A stretch of 64,000 nt of DNA from an uncultured Clostridia bacterium (GTDB lineage Bacteria; Bacillota; Clostridia; Peptostreptococcales; Anaerovoracaceae), in the NCBI GenBank assembly GCA_947302715.1, contig CAMYVY010000002.1, positions 62,001-126,000 on the forward strand. Direction: 5' to 3'. This document shows, in pieces, positions 53,848-63,368 of the stretch; the stretch's first letter is position 1; every line of letters begins with the position of its first letter. The notes beneath the pieces were generated by a model. The model was not told the DNA's origin and did no database searches. It worked only from the letters and a program-made list of their open reading frames with translations. The position numbers and the translations under genes were made by a program.

Positions 53848-55770
53848 ATGGCTAAAAAACAATTTAAAGCAGAATCCAAAAAACTCTTGGACCTAATGAT
53901 AAATTCGATTTATACGAATCGCGAGATATTCCTTAGGGAGCTCATAAGCAACGGAAGCGACGCCCTGGATAAGCTTTATTACAAGGCTTTGACGTCAGGC
54001 GATTCCGGCATCAAGAAGAACGACTTTTTTATAGAAATTGTTCCCGACAAGGATTTAAGAACCATCACCATCCGAGATAATGGAATCGGAATGACCAAGG
54101 ACGAGCTCGAGACAAATCTCGGAACGATTGCAAAAAGCGGCTCTCAGATATTCAAGGATGATTCAGCATTAGATGCTTCCGATACATCATCCAAGGACTC
54201 CCCTGAAGCAAAGGCCAAAAAGGCCATCGATATAATCGGACAATTCGGCGTCGGCTTCTATTCGGCATTTATGGTTTCTGATTTAGTAACCGTAACGAGT
54301 AAGTCCTATTCGACTGACGGTAAATCAAGCGTCAATCGCTGGACGTCATCCGGCGCTGACGGTTACAGCGTCGAGGAACTTCCGGACTCCGCATTTGACA
54401 TGCCATCAGGAACCGAGATCGTTTTGCACCTAAAGGAAGATACCGACGGCGAGAACTTCTCGACTTTCCTGGAGGACTATACTCTTAGAGAGCTTGTAAG
54501 AAAATACTCCGACTACATCCGCTATCCCATCAAGCTTGGCGATGATACCCTAAATACCATGGAGCCCATCTGGAAGCGTCAGAAGAGCAAGGTCAAACCC
54601 GAGGATTACAACGATTACTATAAATCGAAATTCGGTGACTATATGGATCCTGTCAGAGTTATCAGGACCAGCGTCGAAGGCGTATCAAGCTTTACTGCGC
54701 TCATGTTCATCCCGGGCCACACACCCTTTGATTATTATTCCAAGGACTTCGAAAAGGGCCTGACGCTTTATAGCTCCGGTGTGATGATTATGGAAAGATG
54801 CCCTGACCTCCTTCCCGACTATTTTAACTTTGTTCAGGGTTTGGTGGACAGTCAGGATTTATCTCTTAACATTTCCAGAGAAACATTGCAGCAGGACAGA
54901 CAACTTAAAAACATAGCTAAGAACCTCGAAAAGAAGATCAAGCGTGAGCTCGAGGATTTCCTAAAGAACGACAGAGAAGAATACGAGAAGTTCTTTGGCA
55001 ACTTTGGTCGTCAATTGAAGTACGGACTTTACGATGATTTCGGCATGCACAAGGACACGCTCCAGGACCTGGTCCTCTTCTATTCGTCCACCGAAAAGAA
55101 GCTCGTAACCTTGGCTGAATATGTCGAGAGAATGAAGGAAGATCAAAAGTCAATCTATTATGCCGCCGGCGAATCCATCGACAAGATTGATCTCCTTCCG
55201 CAGACTGAATACATCAAGAACAAAGGCTATGAAATTCTATATCTCACGGACGAGGTTGACGAATTCGTGATTCAGATGGTACAGGACTACAAGGATAAGC
55301 CCTTCATGTCCGTGCTCTCGGAAGACATGAGCCAGGACGAAACAGAAGAGGACAAAAACAGAATTGCCAAGGCAGAAGAAGAAAGCAAGGACCTCCTCGA
55401 ATACATCAAGGAAAGCCTTTCCGGTAAGATTGCCGAAGTAAAGCTCTCACCTCGCCTGACGGGTTCCGCTGCAACCCTAACCAACAAGGGAGAAATATCG
55501 CTTGAAATGGAAAAGGTACTTAAATCCATGCCTATGGCGGAATCCCAAGCCTTCCAAGCCGAGCGCATATTGGAGCTTAATCCGGACCACGAGGTCATGT
55601 CTGTAATGAAGGATGCATACGGCGACGGAACCAACGATGCCGGAAAAGAAAAAGTAGCCCGCTATGCGAACCTGCTCTATAATCAGGCTCTTCTAATCAG
55701 CGGACTACCGGTCGAAAATCCCGTCGCTTTCGCACAGGAAATCAATAAACTTATTACGGACCAGAAGTAG
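53848..55770 (+). CDS. htpG: molecular chaperone HtpG (Hsp90)
   Basis: ATP-dependent chaperone, 640 residues. N-terminal ATPase: ELISNGSDALDKLYY, IRDNGIGMTKDEL, and GQFGVGFYSAFMV; middle domain with SLNISRETLQQDRQLKNIAK; C-terminal dimerisation region to residue 640. Length is typical. It is monocistronic between a CIRCE-controlled promoter and a terminator that overlaps the end of the convergent exporter gene. CIRCE control means heat-shock induction through HrcA; in Bacillus subtilis htpG is not HrcA-controlled, so this wiring is of interest. Confidence 0.97.
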   Translation: MAKKQFKAESKKLLDLMINSIYTNREIFLRELISNGSDALDKLYYKALTSGDSGIKKNDFFIEIVPDKDLRTITIRDNGIGMTKDELETNLGTIAKSGSQIFKDDSALDASDTSSKDSPEAKAKKAIDIIGQFGVGFYSAFMVSDLVTVTSKSYSTDGKSSVNRWTSSGADGYSVEELPDSAFDMPSGTEIVLHLKEDTDGENFSTFLEDYTLRELVRKYSDYIRYPIKLGDDTLNTMEPIWKRQKSKVKPEDYNDYYKSKFGDYMDPVRVIRTSVEGVSSFTALMFIPGHTPFDYYSKDFEKGLTLYSSGVMIMERCPDLLPDYFNFVQGLVDSQDLSLNISRETLQQDRQLKNIAKNLEKKIKRELEDFLKNDREEYEKFFGNFGRQLKYGLYDDFGMHKDTLQDLVLFYSSTEKKLVTLAEYVERMKEDQKSIYYAAGESIDKIDLLPQTEYIKNKGYEILYLTDEVDEFVIQMVQDYKDKPFMSVLSEDMSQDETEEDKNRIAKAEEESKDLLEYIKESLSGKIAEVKLSPRLTGSAATLTNKGEISLEMEKVLKSMPMAESQAFQAERILELNPDHEVMSVMKDAYGDGTNDAGKEKVARYANLLYNQALLISGLPVENPVAFAQEINKLITDQK

Positions 55771-55777
55771 CAGAAAT

Positions 55778-57439
55778 TTATGGTTCCAAGGAGGCGATCA
55801 CGCGGTCGCCTCTTTTTACTGCCCAGAGATACATCCAGAGCGTAAGCCCGAGGTAGACGACCTCCATTAGTATCAGGAGACCGCGCACCGAGATCCTGCT
55901 CTGAACCACCAGGAATATGAATCCAAGGACGAATACCAGGACCGGTAAAATTCCGAGAATCATGACCAAGAGCGGCGACAGCCCCTGCTTGACTGCCTGC
56001 GCTTCGTTTGTCCAGTTGAATTTCGGGAAGCGCGCATTAATCCTGACGCCCATTATGGAATTAAATACATTTGCAGTTAGCGGAATCAAAACCACAAGGA
56101 ATCTATCGATGAGCGGCAAGTCTAATTTCAGCTGCAGCAAGATGCTCGTTACAAGTATGAACGGAAGGCTCACTATAATCTGTGGAAAAGCCTTTGCCAG
56201 AAGAATGTCAGAGCCCCTGGCCGGGATCGACTTTGGAAGCCAAAGCGTTTTCGCGTCCAGAGAAATCGTAGCGCTCGATATGCTGACAAGTCCCATTATC
56301 CCAAGTATTACAAGCACCAAGACTCCGCCCATCAGACCGCCCGCATTAAGCCCTGACATCGTAAGCGCAGCACCCATCTCGTTCAACTCGTTCTGATTGG
56401 TCAATGCGAAGAAAGCCATTATAACCATAAGCAAGAGCCCCATTCCCCCATTCATGATATATGTAATGGAGGACGTGAATCTGCTTAGCTCAATCTTGGC
56501 AAGCGACATCCTGGGACTGCTAACCTTGGCTCCCCGAGCTTTGTAATTAAATCTTGTGGTCGTAGATCCGCTGGTTATTAACTTAAGGAAGTTCCTGCTT
56601 ACAAGGAAGCTTACGATTACAAAAGGAACCACGCACCAAAGAATCATCAGAAGGAAGTGAAGGAGATTTTTATTCGCCAGCGCCTGCCCTATGCTGTATA
56701 CCGGCGGCAGATACGTCTTGATCGGATCAGCGAATCTGGCACCGTTTTCTACGAGCGAATTCACCCATCCACCATCTCCAAGAACAAAATAGAAATAAAG
56801 GAGCGCAGCCACTACAGCGATACCGAGTTTGATAAATTTGGTTGACTTTAGCTTCTTTGACAGAATCGAGATAATCCATCCTGCAAGCATGGAAAACGCG
56901 AGAGCGAAGAGCGGAATTACCACCATCGCTACAATGAAGAATATCAGCCAAATAAAATCAAAGCCGTGAAGAAAAACCCAAACAATACCTGCCGGAACAG
57001 CTACGATGCATCCGAACAAGAAATTATAGAAAAGCAACGACACCATTCTGGACATCAGAATAGTGAACGAGCTAATCGGCATCGCTATCAGTCGTTCATT
57101 GTCATTCGCATCGAACATCTGACTTTCGGTCATGAATACACTTCCGACAAAGCACAGAAGGAACATGAGGATGGCCATATATGCAAAGTACATCCACGTT
57201 AATTCACCCCTGGCCATGACTGTGCCTATCAGAAAAAACAGCGCGCCAAGCGATGCAGCTATCAGTACATACGAAACAATGTATAGAAGTATCAGCGCAC
57301 CGCCGCCTATTGCGCGACCCGCCTTCTCCCCTGCTGTACGTTTTTTGTTCCTGGCTCCTTGGCCGCTAATCATCTCCCTGAGTTTTAGCTTAACCAGGAT
57401 CCAGAGGATGCTCTTTTGTTTGTAATTGGATGTTTCCAT
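55778..57439 (-). CDS. ABC-2 type exporter permease
   Basis: 553 residues with about twelve membrane helices; the N-terminal cytosolic stretch is basic. It probably forms the membrane part of an exporter with the ATPase just upstream (one base gap). Substrate unknown; such two-gene ABC-2 systems often export bacteriocins, antibiotics or polymers, but no resistance or maturation genes are near. The last 35 bases carry the htpG terminator on the other strand, so its stop codon is 8 bp from that of htpG. Confidence 0.82.
   Translation of the reverse strand: METSNYKQKSILWILVKLKLREMISGQGARNKKRTAGEKAGRAIGGGALILLYIVSYVLIAASLGALFFLIGTVMARGELTWMYFAYMAILMFLLCFVGSVFMTESQMFDANDNERLIAMPISSFTILMSRMVSLLFYNFLFGCIVAVPAGIVWVFLHGFDFIWLIFFIVAMVVIPLFALAFSMLAGWIISILSKKLKSTKFIKLGIAVVAALLYFYFVLGDGGWVNSLVENGARFADPIKTYLPPVYSIGQALANKNLLHFLLMILWCVVPFVIVSFLVSRNFLKLITSGSTTTRFNYKARGAKVSSPRMSLAKIELSRFTSSITYIMNGGMGLLLMVIMAFFALTNQNELNEMGAALTMSGLNAGGLMGGVLVLVILGIMGLVSISSATISLDAKTLWLPKSIPARGSDILLAKAFPQIIVSLPFILVTSILLQLKLDLPLIDRFLVVLIPLTANVFNSIMGVRINARFPKFNWTNEAQAVKQGLSPLLVMILGILPVLVFVLGFIFLVVQSRISVRGLLILMEVVYLGLTLWMYLWAVKRGDRVIASLEP
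55791..55812 (+). terminator. htpG terminator inside the exporter gene
   Basis: Stem GAGGCGA/TCGCCTC with an 8-nt loop, then TTTTT on the plus strand. It lies wholly within the 3' coding end of the convergent permease gene. Confidence 0.85.
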
Positions 57440-57440
57440 T

Positions 57441-58145
57441 TTAGCCCTCCAACTCCAGGAATACGCTTTCGAGCGATGTGTCGCCCTTGACTTCTTCCAT
57501 AGTGCCTGATGTCACCAGTTTGCCCTGCTTGATGATGGCAACCTTGTCGCAAAGTTTCTCTGCCACTTCCAGGACATGCGTCGAAAAGAATATCGCGCCG
57601 CCGTCTCTGCAGTGATTCCTCATTTCTTCTTTCAAGAGGAATGATGCTTTGGGGTCAAGTCCCACAAATGGTTCATCCATGATTATTAGTTTTGGTTTAT
57701 GAACAAAGGCCGCAACGAGCGCAAGCTTTTGTTTCATGCCGTGCGAATATGTTGAAATGGGCTGCGGCAAATCGCCCAGAATCTCGAACATCTCGGCAAA
57801 CCTGTTCATTCTTTCCTTTCGTTCTTCCAGATTCACTCGATAAATATCAGCAACAAAGTTTATGTATTTCTCGCCGCTTAGGAATTCGTACAAGTCAGGA
57901 TTATCGGGGATATATGCCATCTGCTCCTTACATCTGATCGGGTCTTCCTTGATGGATGTACCATTAACCAGGATTTCTCCTTGATCGAAATCCATTATAC
58001 CAGTACACGCTTTGATGGTAGTGGTTTTGCCGGCACCATTGTGGCCTATGAATCCATATATTTCGCCGGGAGCGATATGGAGGCTTAGGTCATCAACCGC
58101 TCTTTTATCTCCGTAAGTTTTTGTCAGATGATTGATAGTTAGCAT
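57441..58145 (-). CDS. ABC transporter ATP-binding protein
   Basis: 234 residues; ATPase of the exporter whose permease follows one base later. Walker A FIGHNGAGKTTTIKACTGI, the Q-loop, the signature-like YSHGMKQKLALVAAF, Walker B LIIMDEPFVGLDP and the H-loop FFSTHVLEVAEKL are all intact. The signature reads SHGMKQ instead of LSGGQ, as in many ABC-2 ATPases. Substrate not known. Confidence 0.93.
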   Translation of the reverse strand: MLTINHLTKTYGDKRAVDDLSLHIAPGEIYGFIGHNGAGKTTTIKACTGIMDFDQGEILVNGTSIKEDPIRCKEQMAYIPDNPDLYEFLSGEKYINFVADIYRVNLEERKERMNRFAEMFEILGDLPQPISTYSHGMKQKLALVAAFVHKPKLIIMDEPFVGLDPKASFLLKEEMRNHCRDGGAIFFSTHVLEVAEKLCDKVAIIKQGKLVTSGTMEEVKGDTSLESVFLELEG

Positions 58146-58199
58146 AATCTCTCCTTATTCTTGGTTCTTTTATTCCTGGTTCTTTTACTTCTGATTCTT

Positions 58200-58460
58200 T
58201 TACTTCTGATTCTTCCTTTGGCTGACCGCTCTGGTCAGGATGTACTCTATCTGTCCGTTTATTGATCTAAAGTCCTCGTCGGCCCACCTTGATATATCCT
58301 CCCAAAGACTCGGCGACAGCCTAAGAAGGAGCTGTTTCTTGGCTCCCTCCGCGGCCTTAACTGCCTTTTCTTTTTTCAATATTTCTTTTTCCAGGGCTTG
58401 AAGCTCTGCAAGCCTCTTTTCAAGACTCTCTTGTCTTTCCTGGAGTTTCTTCTCGTTCAT
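58200..58460 (-). CDS. small ribbon-helix-helix (Arc-type) protein
   Basis: 86 residues: an N-terminal coiled coil rich in Glu/Lys/Arg (about 1-40), then a ribbon-helix-helix segment LLLRLSPSLWEDISRWADED and RSINGQIEYILTRAV, which matches Arc/MetJ-like DNA-binding folds. It may be a dimeric autoregulator. It lies between the ABC ATPase and the SPFH gene, 84 bp after the latter, and the SPFH/RHH pair may be a conserved unit. Confidence 0.75.
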   Translation of the reverse strand: MNEKKLQERQESLEKRLAELQALEKEILKKEKAVKAAEGAKKQLLLRLSPSLWEDISRWADEDFRSINGQIEYILTRAVSQRKNQK

Positions 58461-58544
58461 AATTCACTTCTCTATTTGGTTTTCGCAACTCAGTTATCTA
58501 TGCACGTCACAACCAATTATCTATGGTTATTACAACTCAGTTCC

Positions 58545-59642
58545 TTAATAGATACTGCTGCTGTTTACAACAGGCTGAGCATCCTTGCCCGAGCAGAGGA
58601 CAACCAGGAGATTGCTTACCATCTGGGCTTTTCTCTCTTCGTCCAGGAGACAGATCTCGTCCTCGTTCAGCTTGTCTATAGCCATCTTGACCATGCCAAC
58701 CGCACCGTCGACGATCTTTGTTCTTGCAGCTATGATCGCCGATGCCTGCTGACGCTGAAGCATGGCTGCCGCGATTTCTTCCGCATATGCGATATGAGTC
58801 AATCTGACATCCTCAATCAAGAGTCCCGCAAACTCAACTCTCTTCTGTAGTTCAATCTGCATACGCTCTGCGATTTCCTGAGAACTTCCGCGAAGCGTCT
58901 GCTCGGACTTTGATTTTTGTTCTTCATTATCATCATCATCCAGGATTCCGAATGTATCATCAAAGGTATCATACGGATAGAGTCTGGCTATGTTTCTGAT
59001 TGTCGTATCTGTCTGTATAGAGAGGAATTCAACGAAGTTCTCCACGTTGAAGACTGCCTTTGTTGGATCAACTACTCTCCAGATTACGTTTGCGCTGACT
59101 ATCACAGGGTTACCCATTATGTCGTTAACCTTCTGAGTTCCGTTATTCAGCGTCATCTCTTTTAGAGAAACTGTCTTTTTGTTGCTGCTAAGCTTAATGC
59201 TGCCGGACTTTCCGCCTTTCGCAACAAAATTCGCTGCAACTGTCGCAACATCGCCATCCTCACCACTTTCCGCAATCGGTCCCTTGTAGTTTGGATTGTT
59301 ATATGTAGCAAATGGATTAACAAGGAAGAACCCTGCCTTCATAATTGTTCCATAGTATTTACCGAAGAGAGTAAGGACAAGCGCCTCATTGGGGCCGACA
59401 ATCTTTAGTCCGCCGAAGCATATGCAGATTCCGATGAACAAAAGTATAGCTATAAAGATCATCGCCACACCAAAGCCCGTGCTTCTCCAAGGCGATGCAG
59501 CAAAGCTGATTCCGACAAGTCCCAAGATGACCGCTCCGATAAGTCCGGCGATCAATACGAAAAGCATCAAAAACCCGTTCGGCGGATTTAACTCCTTATG
59601 AACCACAACGTTTCTTTCATGTACTTTTTCTTCAGAATACAT
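58545..59642 (-). CDS. SPFH (band-7) domain membrane protein
   Basis: 365 residues: two membrane helices near 24-48 and 55-75, then an SPFH domain (KIVGPNEALVLTLFGKYYGT to about 290), with ITFG-type NVIWRVVDPTKAVFNVENF and a C-terminal helix AAAMLQRQQASAIIAARTKI. SPFH proteins scaffold membrane microdomains and often control proteases or membrane stability; no NfeD or protease gene is adjacent. A ribbon-helix-helix gene lies downstream. Confidence 0.88.
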   Translation of the reverse strand: MYSEEKVHERNVVVHKELNPPNGFLMLFVLIAGLIGAVILGLVGISFAASPWRSTGFGVAMIFIAILLFIGICICFGGLKIVGPNEALVLTLFGKYYGTIMKAGFFLVNPFATYNNPNYKGPIAESGEDGDVATVAANFVAKGGKSGSIKLSSNKKTVSLKEMTLNNGTQKVNDIMGNPVIVSANVIWRVVDPTKAVFNVENFVEFLSIQTDTTIRNIARLYPYDTFDDTFGILDDDDNEEQKSKSEQTLRGSSQEIAERMQIELQKRVEFAGLLIEDVRLTHIAYAEEIAAAMLQRQQASAIIAARTKIVDGAVGMVKMAIDKLNEDEICLLDEERKAQMVSNLLVVLCSGKDAQPVVNSSSIY

Positions 59643-59698
59643 AAGATCCTCCTTGCATCATTATGATATTATTTTGATATCATAAATATAGCACCATT

Positions 59699-60652
59699 TT
59701 ATTCGATTGTCAACTCCCTGTCTATCCCCGTATATAGCTTGAATGCAGCTTCACCTTGGTGAATAAGCATCGGAAGTCCATTAACAAAGCCTTTGCAGCC
59801 GGCCGCTTCAGCCTGTTCGAGAAGTTTTGTTTTTTCCGGAGCATAGATAACGTCCATCACATAGAGATTCGAATGAAGATATGTGATATCAGGGATGAGC
59901 GATTTCCCCTCCATGTCGCCCATTCCGACATTCGTGCAGTTCACCAATAAAGTAGCCGCTTCGAGTTTCGCTCTAAGACCGGACCCTAAACTTAGTACGT
60001 TTACCTTAACACCCGGAAATGCATTTGCTATCTTGGATGCAAACCTGCTATGCTCCTTCGGTCTTAGTTTCCTGACAAAGACCGAGATTTCCGAAGCGGC
60101 CGCGTCAGCAAGGCCCGTAATTACTGCCTTACCTGCTCCACCCATACCAAGAACTACCACAGAGCTTCCTTTGATATCGCAACCCATTTCCTTAATCGCA
60201 GTTACCGCACCAACGACGTCAGTGTTATATCCCTTCAGAATCGGGAGCTCTTCCAGCCTTTGGTTACTTGTAATCTGGTCCCCATTAACGCAGACCACTG
60301 TATTTACTGCCTCGCAAAGAAGCGCCAGATTATCGACCTCATCCAGCTCATCCATTACCGCCTGTTTGTGAGGCATCGAAATATTTGCGCCTTTAATTCC
60401 CATAAGTCTCATCTTTAGAATCGCCTGGCGGATCATTCCTTCCGGTACGCGCGACGCAAAATAGAACCTGTTCATTCCCAATTCCTTGAATGCGGTATTG
60501 TACATTTTAGGTGAAAGCGAATGATTTACAGGGTCAGCGAAGAATGCAAATAAATCCGTATCACTATTTATTCTGTTTTCTTCTTCATTAATTTTCCCGA
60601 CGAGTTCATCCCTGGTTTCAATATTCAGAATATCGACAAATACAGTTTCCAT
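59699..60652 (-). CDS. aroE: shikimate dehydrogenase with N-terminal extension
   Basis: Reduces 3-dehydroshikimate with NADPH. I start at 60652 (METVFVDILN), 317 residues; a longer frame overlaps the aroK gene and is unlikely. The family core begins after about 30 extra residues: FAFFADPVNHSLSPKMYN, GANISMPHKQAVMDE (the catalytic Lys), then VLGMGGAGKAVITGL and the NADP part. SMPHK replaces the common VTxPHK. The extension is of unknown role. Confidence 0.92.
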   Translation of the reverse strand: METVFVDILNIETRDELVGKINEEENRINSDTDLFAFFADPVNHSLSPKMYNTAFKELGMNRFYFASRVPEGMIRQAILKMRLMGIKGANISMPHKQAVMDELDEVDNLALLCEAVNTVVCVNGDQITSNQRLEELPILKGYNTDVVGAVTAIKEMGCDIKGSSVVVLGMGGAGKAVITGLADAAASEISVFVRKLRPKEHSRFASKIANAFPGVKVNVLSLGSGLRAKLEAATLLVNCTNVGMGDMEGKSLIPDITYLHSNLYVMDVIYAPEKTKLLEQAEAAGCKGFVNGLPMLIHQGEAAFKLYTGIDRELTIE

Positions 60653-60747
60653 CTCTTCTCTAATTCCTTTCCAGATTTTTTTCAATAAAAACGAAACGTT
60701 GCAGATAATCAACCTTTTGCTTGTGTAATGCTCTTCAAAATGATAAC

Positions 60748-61380
60748 ATGATGGGTATGGAAATTCAATTTGAGCGAACAACTCCGGATTATTGGAAAAA
60801 TATCTATTTGATAGGATATATGGGCGTCGGAAAGAGCAGCACAGCCAAGCGCCTCGGCGAAATCCTTGATATGACTGTAATTGAACTCGATCAGGTTATC
60901 GAGGATTATTACAATGCGAGCATTCCCGAGATTTTTGAAGACATAAAGGAAGATGGATTTCGTGCGCTGGAAACTTTGATACTTGCAACTTCCATAACCG
61001 GCTGTCACGTCCACTACGACCTGCTAAAAGGAGCAGTTTTCTCTTGTGGCGGCGGCGTTCCGCTTAGCGACATTAATGTAATCGCAATGCAAAACAGCGG
61101 CATGGTCGTCTGGCTTGATGCAACTCCGGAAGTAATACTTGAAAGACTCTCTTCTGATGTAGAGTCGGGCTCAGATAGTTCCGGCGACGGAGATATCGCA
61201 AATGGCCGCCCCCTCCTCAAAGGAAAGCTCAATTTGACCGATATTCAGGAGATGATGGAAATAAGAGAACCTTATTACGCTGACGCTGCTGATTACAAAA
61301 TTGATACCAACAACAAAACTCCGGAGGAGGTTGCCGGCGAAATAATAATGGCCCTCAACCTCGCTCCAAATATATCTTGA
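60748..61380 (+). CDS. aroK: shikimate kinase
   Basis: Phosphorylates shikimate in the chorismate pathway. The P-loop IGYMGVGKSSTAKRL, IELDQVIEDYY and FSCGGGVPLSD are present in a 210-residue protein; the family is usually about 170-180 because of an acidic insert (SSDVESGSDSSGDG) near the lid. The start among 60748, 60751 and 60757 is uncertain, since no strong ribosome site is visible. It is divergent from aroE, and its stop abuts that of the convergent hydrolase gene with no gap. Confidence 0.9.
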   Translation: MMGMEIQFERTTPDYWKNIYLIGYMGVGKSSTAKRLGEILDMTVIELDQVIEDYYNASIPEIFEDIKEDGFRALETLILATSITGCHVHYDLLKGAVFSCGGGVPLSDINVIAMQNSGMVVWLDATPEVILERLSSDVESGSDSSGDGDIANGRPLLKGKLNLTDIQEMMEIREPYYADAADYKIDTNNKTPEEVAGEIIMALNLAPNIS

Positions 61381-62088
61381 TTAAATGATTTGCGGAACCA
61401 AAACCTTTACAATGATATCTGATGTCCATTCGGTTTCCGCAGGTTCGATTTCTATACTGCTCATTTCTGTGAACTCCGCGCCTCCCATGGCGTTTATAAA
61501 GTCGTCCACTGTGCTTATCACATCAAATCCGAAACCGGCTTCGTCATCCCTATAATGCATCGGGATGACAATTCTCGGATTTATTTTTTTGATTATCTCA
61601 GCAGCAAAATTACCGTCGACCGTATAATAACCACCGACGGGGATAAGGGCAAGGTCGAGGTTCTGAAGTTCCTCCAATTGCTCCGGTTCAGGCATACAAC
61701 CGATATCGCCGAAGTGTGCGAACTTAAAGTTTCCGTCATCAAGAATGGTGATTTTGTTCTTTCCCCTTTGCGAGCCCTTGCTTTCGTCATGATATGATTC
61801 GAGCTGTGTAATTATATATGGGCATGTTGCGCTCCCGAATACAACCGATGGTTCCTTGGAATTCACGTCCGGGATAGCATCTGAAAGTCCACCGTTAAGC
61901 TCGACGAGATGCCTTGCGTTGTGGTCGCCATGTTCATGACTGCATATAACCATATCTGCAGTTTCTCTAATCGGACTTAGTCCGGGAACGTATCCGTCAT
62001 CGGTAGGATCGAAAACAACAGTATACTTTTGTCCGTCAACCTTCCTCTCGATTTTAAAGCAGGAGTGTCCAAGCCAAGTTACAGTCAT
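61381..62088 (-). CDS. metallo-beta-lactamase-fold hydrolase (UPF0173-like)
   Basis: 235 residues from the ATG at 62088, chosen for its GGAG site; an ATG six codons earlier overlaps the upstream stop but lacks one. It shows VTWLGHSCFKIERK at the start, ICSHEHGDHNARH (the HxHxDH metal motif), and the later metal residues in PMHYRDD. Close relatives are metal-dependent hydrolases of unknown substrate. The upstream cysteine desulfidase-like gene is probably cotranscribed. Confidence 0.85.
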   Translation of the reverse strand: MTVTWLGHSCFKIERKVDGQKYTVVFDPTDDGYVPGLSPIRETADMVICSHEHGDHNARHLVELNGGLSDAIPDVNSKEPSVVFGSATCPYIITQLESYHDESKGSQRGKNKITILDDGNFKFAHFGDIGCMPEPEQLEELQNLDLALIPVGGYYTVDGNFAAEIIKKINPRIVIPMHYRDDEAGFGFDVISTVDDFINAMGGAEFTEMSSIEIEPAETEWTSDIIVKVLVPQII

Positions 62089-62102
62089 AGAAGGCTCCTT
62101 TC

Positions 62103-63365
62103 TCATTTATCTATCATTAGACCGATAATTGTCGCATCTGTTTCCTTCATACCAACGGAAGCAAGTGTACCAATATTTCTTATGGTATTTTCTACGCCCT
62201 TTACGACTATGCCATCTCCGCCGTAGAATTGGCTTCCATGTTCCCACATCTGCATTCCCAGGAGACCAGCCTCTACTGCTGCAGCGATTTTGGCGGCGCA
62301 GCTTGCTTTTGCTCCGTCGCAAATCATTCCGGATGCGATGGCTACGGAGTTAACGACGGTATGCGCGATTTCTCTATACTTTCCTCCATGAAGATAGGTT
62401 ATGCCTGCGCCTGCGCCGCAGCCGGCACTGGTTGCGCCGCAATAAGCGGACAGTCTTCCTATTCCTGTTTTAAGGTGAATAGTAATTAGATTGGAAACCA
62501 CCAGGGCCCTAAACAGTTCCTCCTCGGATGCGCCCATATCCTGGGCATAGATTATCACCGGAAGAGATGATGTCATTCCCTGATTTCCACTCCCGGAATT
62601 AATAACCACCGGAAGCTCGCAACCGCTCATACGAGCGTCAGAGCCGGCAGCAGCATACGCCTTGGCTCTGTTATAAACTCCGTCGCCATAGGCACTTAGA
62701 AGAATCGAACCTATATTGGCGCCCCAATTCCCGCTAAGCCCCTCTTCTGCGATAGCCATATTATAATCGATTTGCCTTTGAATTACTTCCCTCACATCTT
62801 CAATATTCACACAGTCGGCAAATTCGACTATTCTTTCAACGCTTAGAACGCTTCTGTCCGTTTCCATGCTTTCTTGTTCCTGGAAAGTCTCCATCAAAAG
62901 CGTTTCTCCATTAAGCGTTATCTTTACTACGTTGGTATGATGGCCAGCTATCTCTACGATTGCCTTATCATCATCTCTGCATGCTTCAACCTCAATATCA
63001 AAGACATATTCCTTCGGACTTTTTTCAACGTCGATTTCTGCAGTTGAAAGGTATTCCGAAATCAGCGGGATGTCCTCCTCTGTCACACTTGATAGAACCT
63101 GGAGTTCAGAGAGCGCATCTCCTACGACTATCCCTGCAGCTGCAGCGGCCTCTATTCCCTTCAGCCCTCCGGTATTCGGAACAACAACGCTCTTTACGTT
63201 TTTTATAATATTTGCGCTTGCAAAAACCTTAACCTTGTTTGGGGTCTTTCCGAGGGTTTTCCTTGCCAAGGCAGCGCAATAGGCAACGGCGATGGGTTCT
63301 GTACAACCCATCGCCGGAACCAGTTCTTCTTTTAGTATTTCGACATATTCGTTATAGTATTCCAT
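62103..63365 (-). CDS. L-cysteine desulfidase-family protein (UPF0597)
   Basis: 420 residues, probable iron-sulfur enzyme that releases H2S, ammonia and pyruvate from L-cysteine, as shown for family members CdsB and CyuA. Seen: VPAMGCTEPIAVAYCAALAR at the start, VVPNTGGLKGIEAAAAAG, NSGSGNQGMTSSLPV, CGATSAGCGAGAGITYLHGG and MICDGAKASCAAK, with Cys residues suited to a 4Fe-4S cluster. A role in serine or related deamination is possible. Its neighbours, a metallo-hydrolase and a small membrane protein, do not fix the pathway. Confidence 0.9.
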   Translation of the reverse strand: MEYYNEYVEILKEELVPAMGCTEPIAVAYCAALARKTLGKTPNKVKVFASANIIKNVKSVVVPNTGGLKGIEAAAAAGIVVGDALSELQVLSSVTEEDIPLISEYLSTAEIDVEKSPKEYVFDIEVEACRDDDKAIVEIAGHHTNVVKITLNGETLLMETFQEQESMETDRSVLSVERIVEFADCVNIEDVREVIQRQIDYNMAIAEEGLSGNWGANIGSILLSAYGDGVYNRAKAYAAAGSDARMSGCELPVVINSGSGNQGMTSSLPVIIYAQDMGASEEELFRALVVSNLITIHLKTGIGRLSAYCGATSAGCGAGAGITYLHGGKYREIAHTVVNSVAIASGMICDGAKASCAAKIAAAVEAGLLGMQMWEHGSQFYGGDGIVVKGVENTIRNIGTLASVGMKETDATIIGLMIDK

Positions 63366-63368
63366 CAG

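Noticed and set aside
59699..60781. Longer shikimate dehydrogenase start at 60781
   Set aside because: The extra 43 residues overlap the divergent aroK start and lack family similarity; the ATG at 60652 is better.
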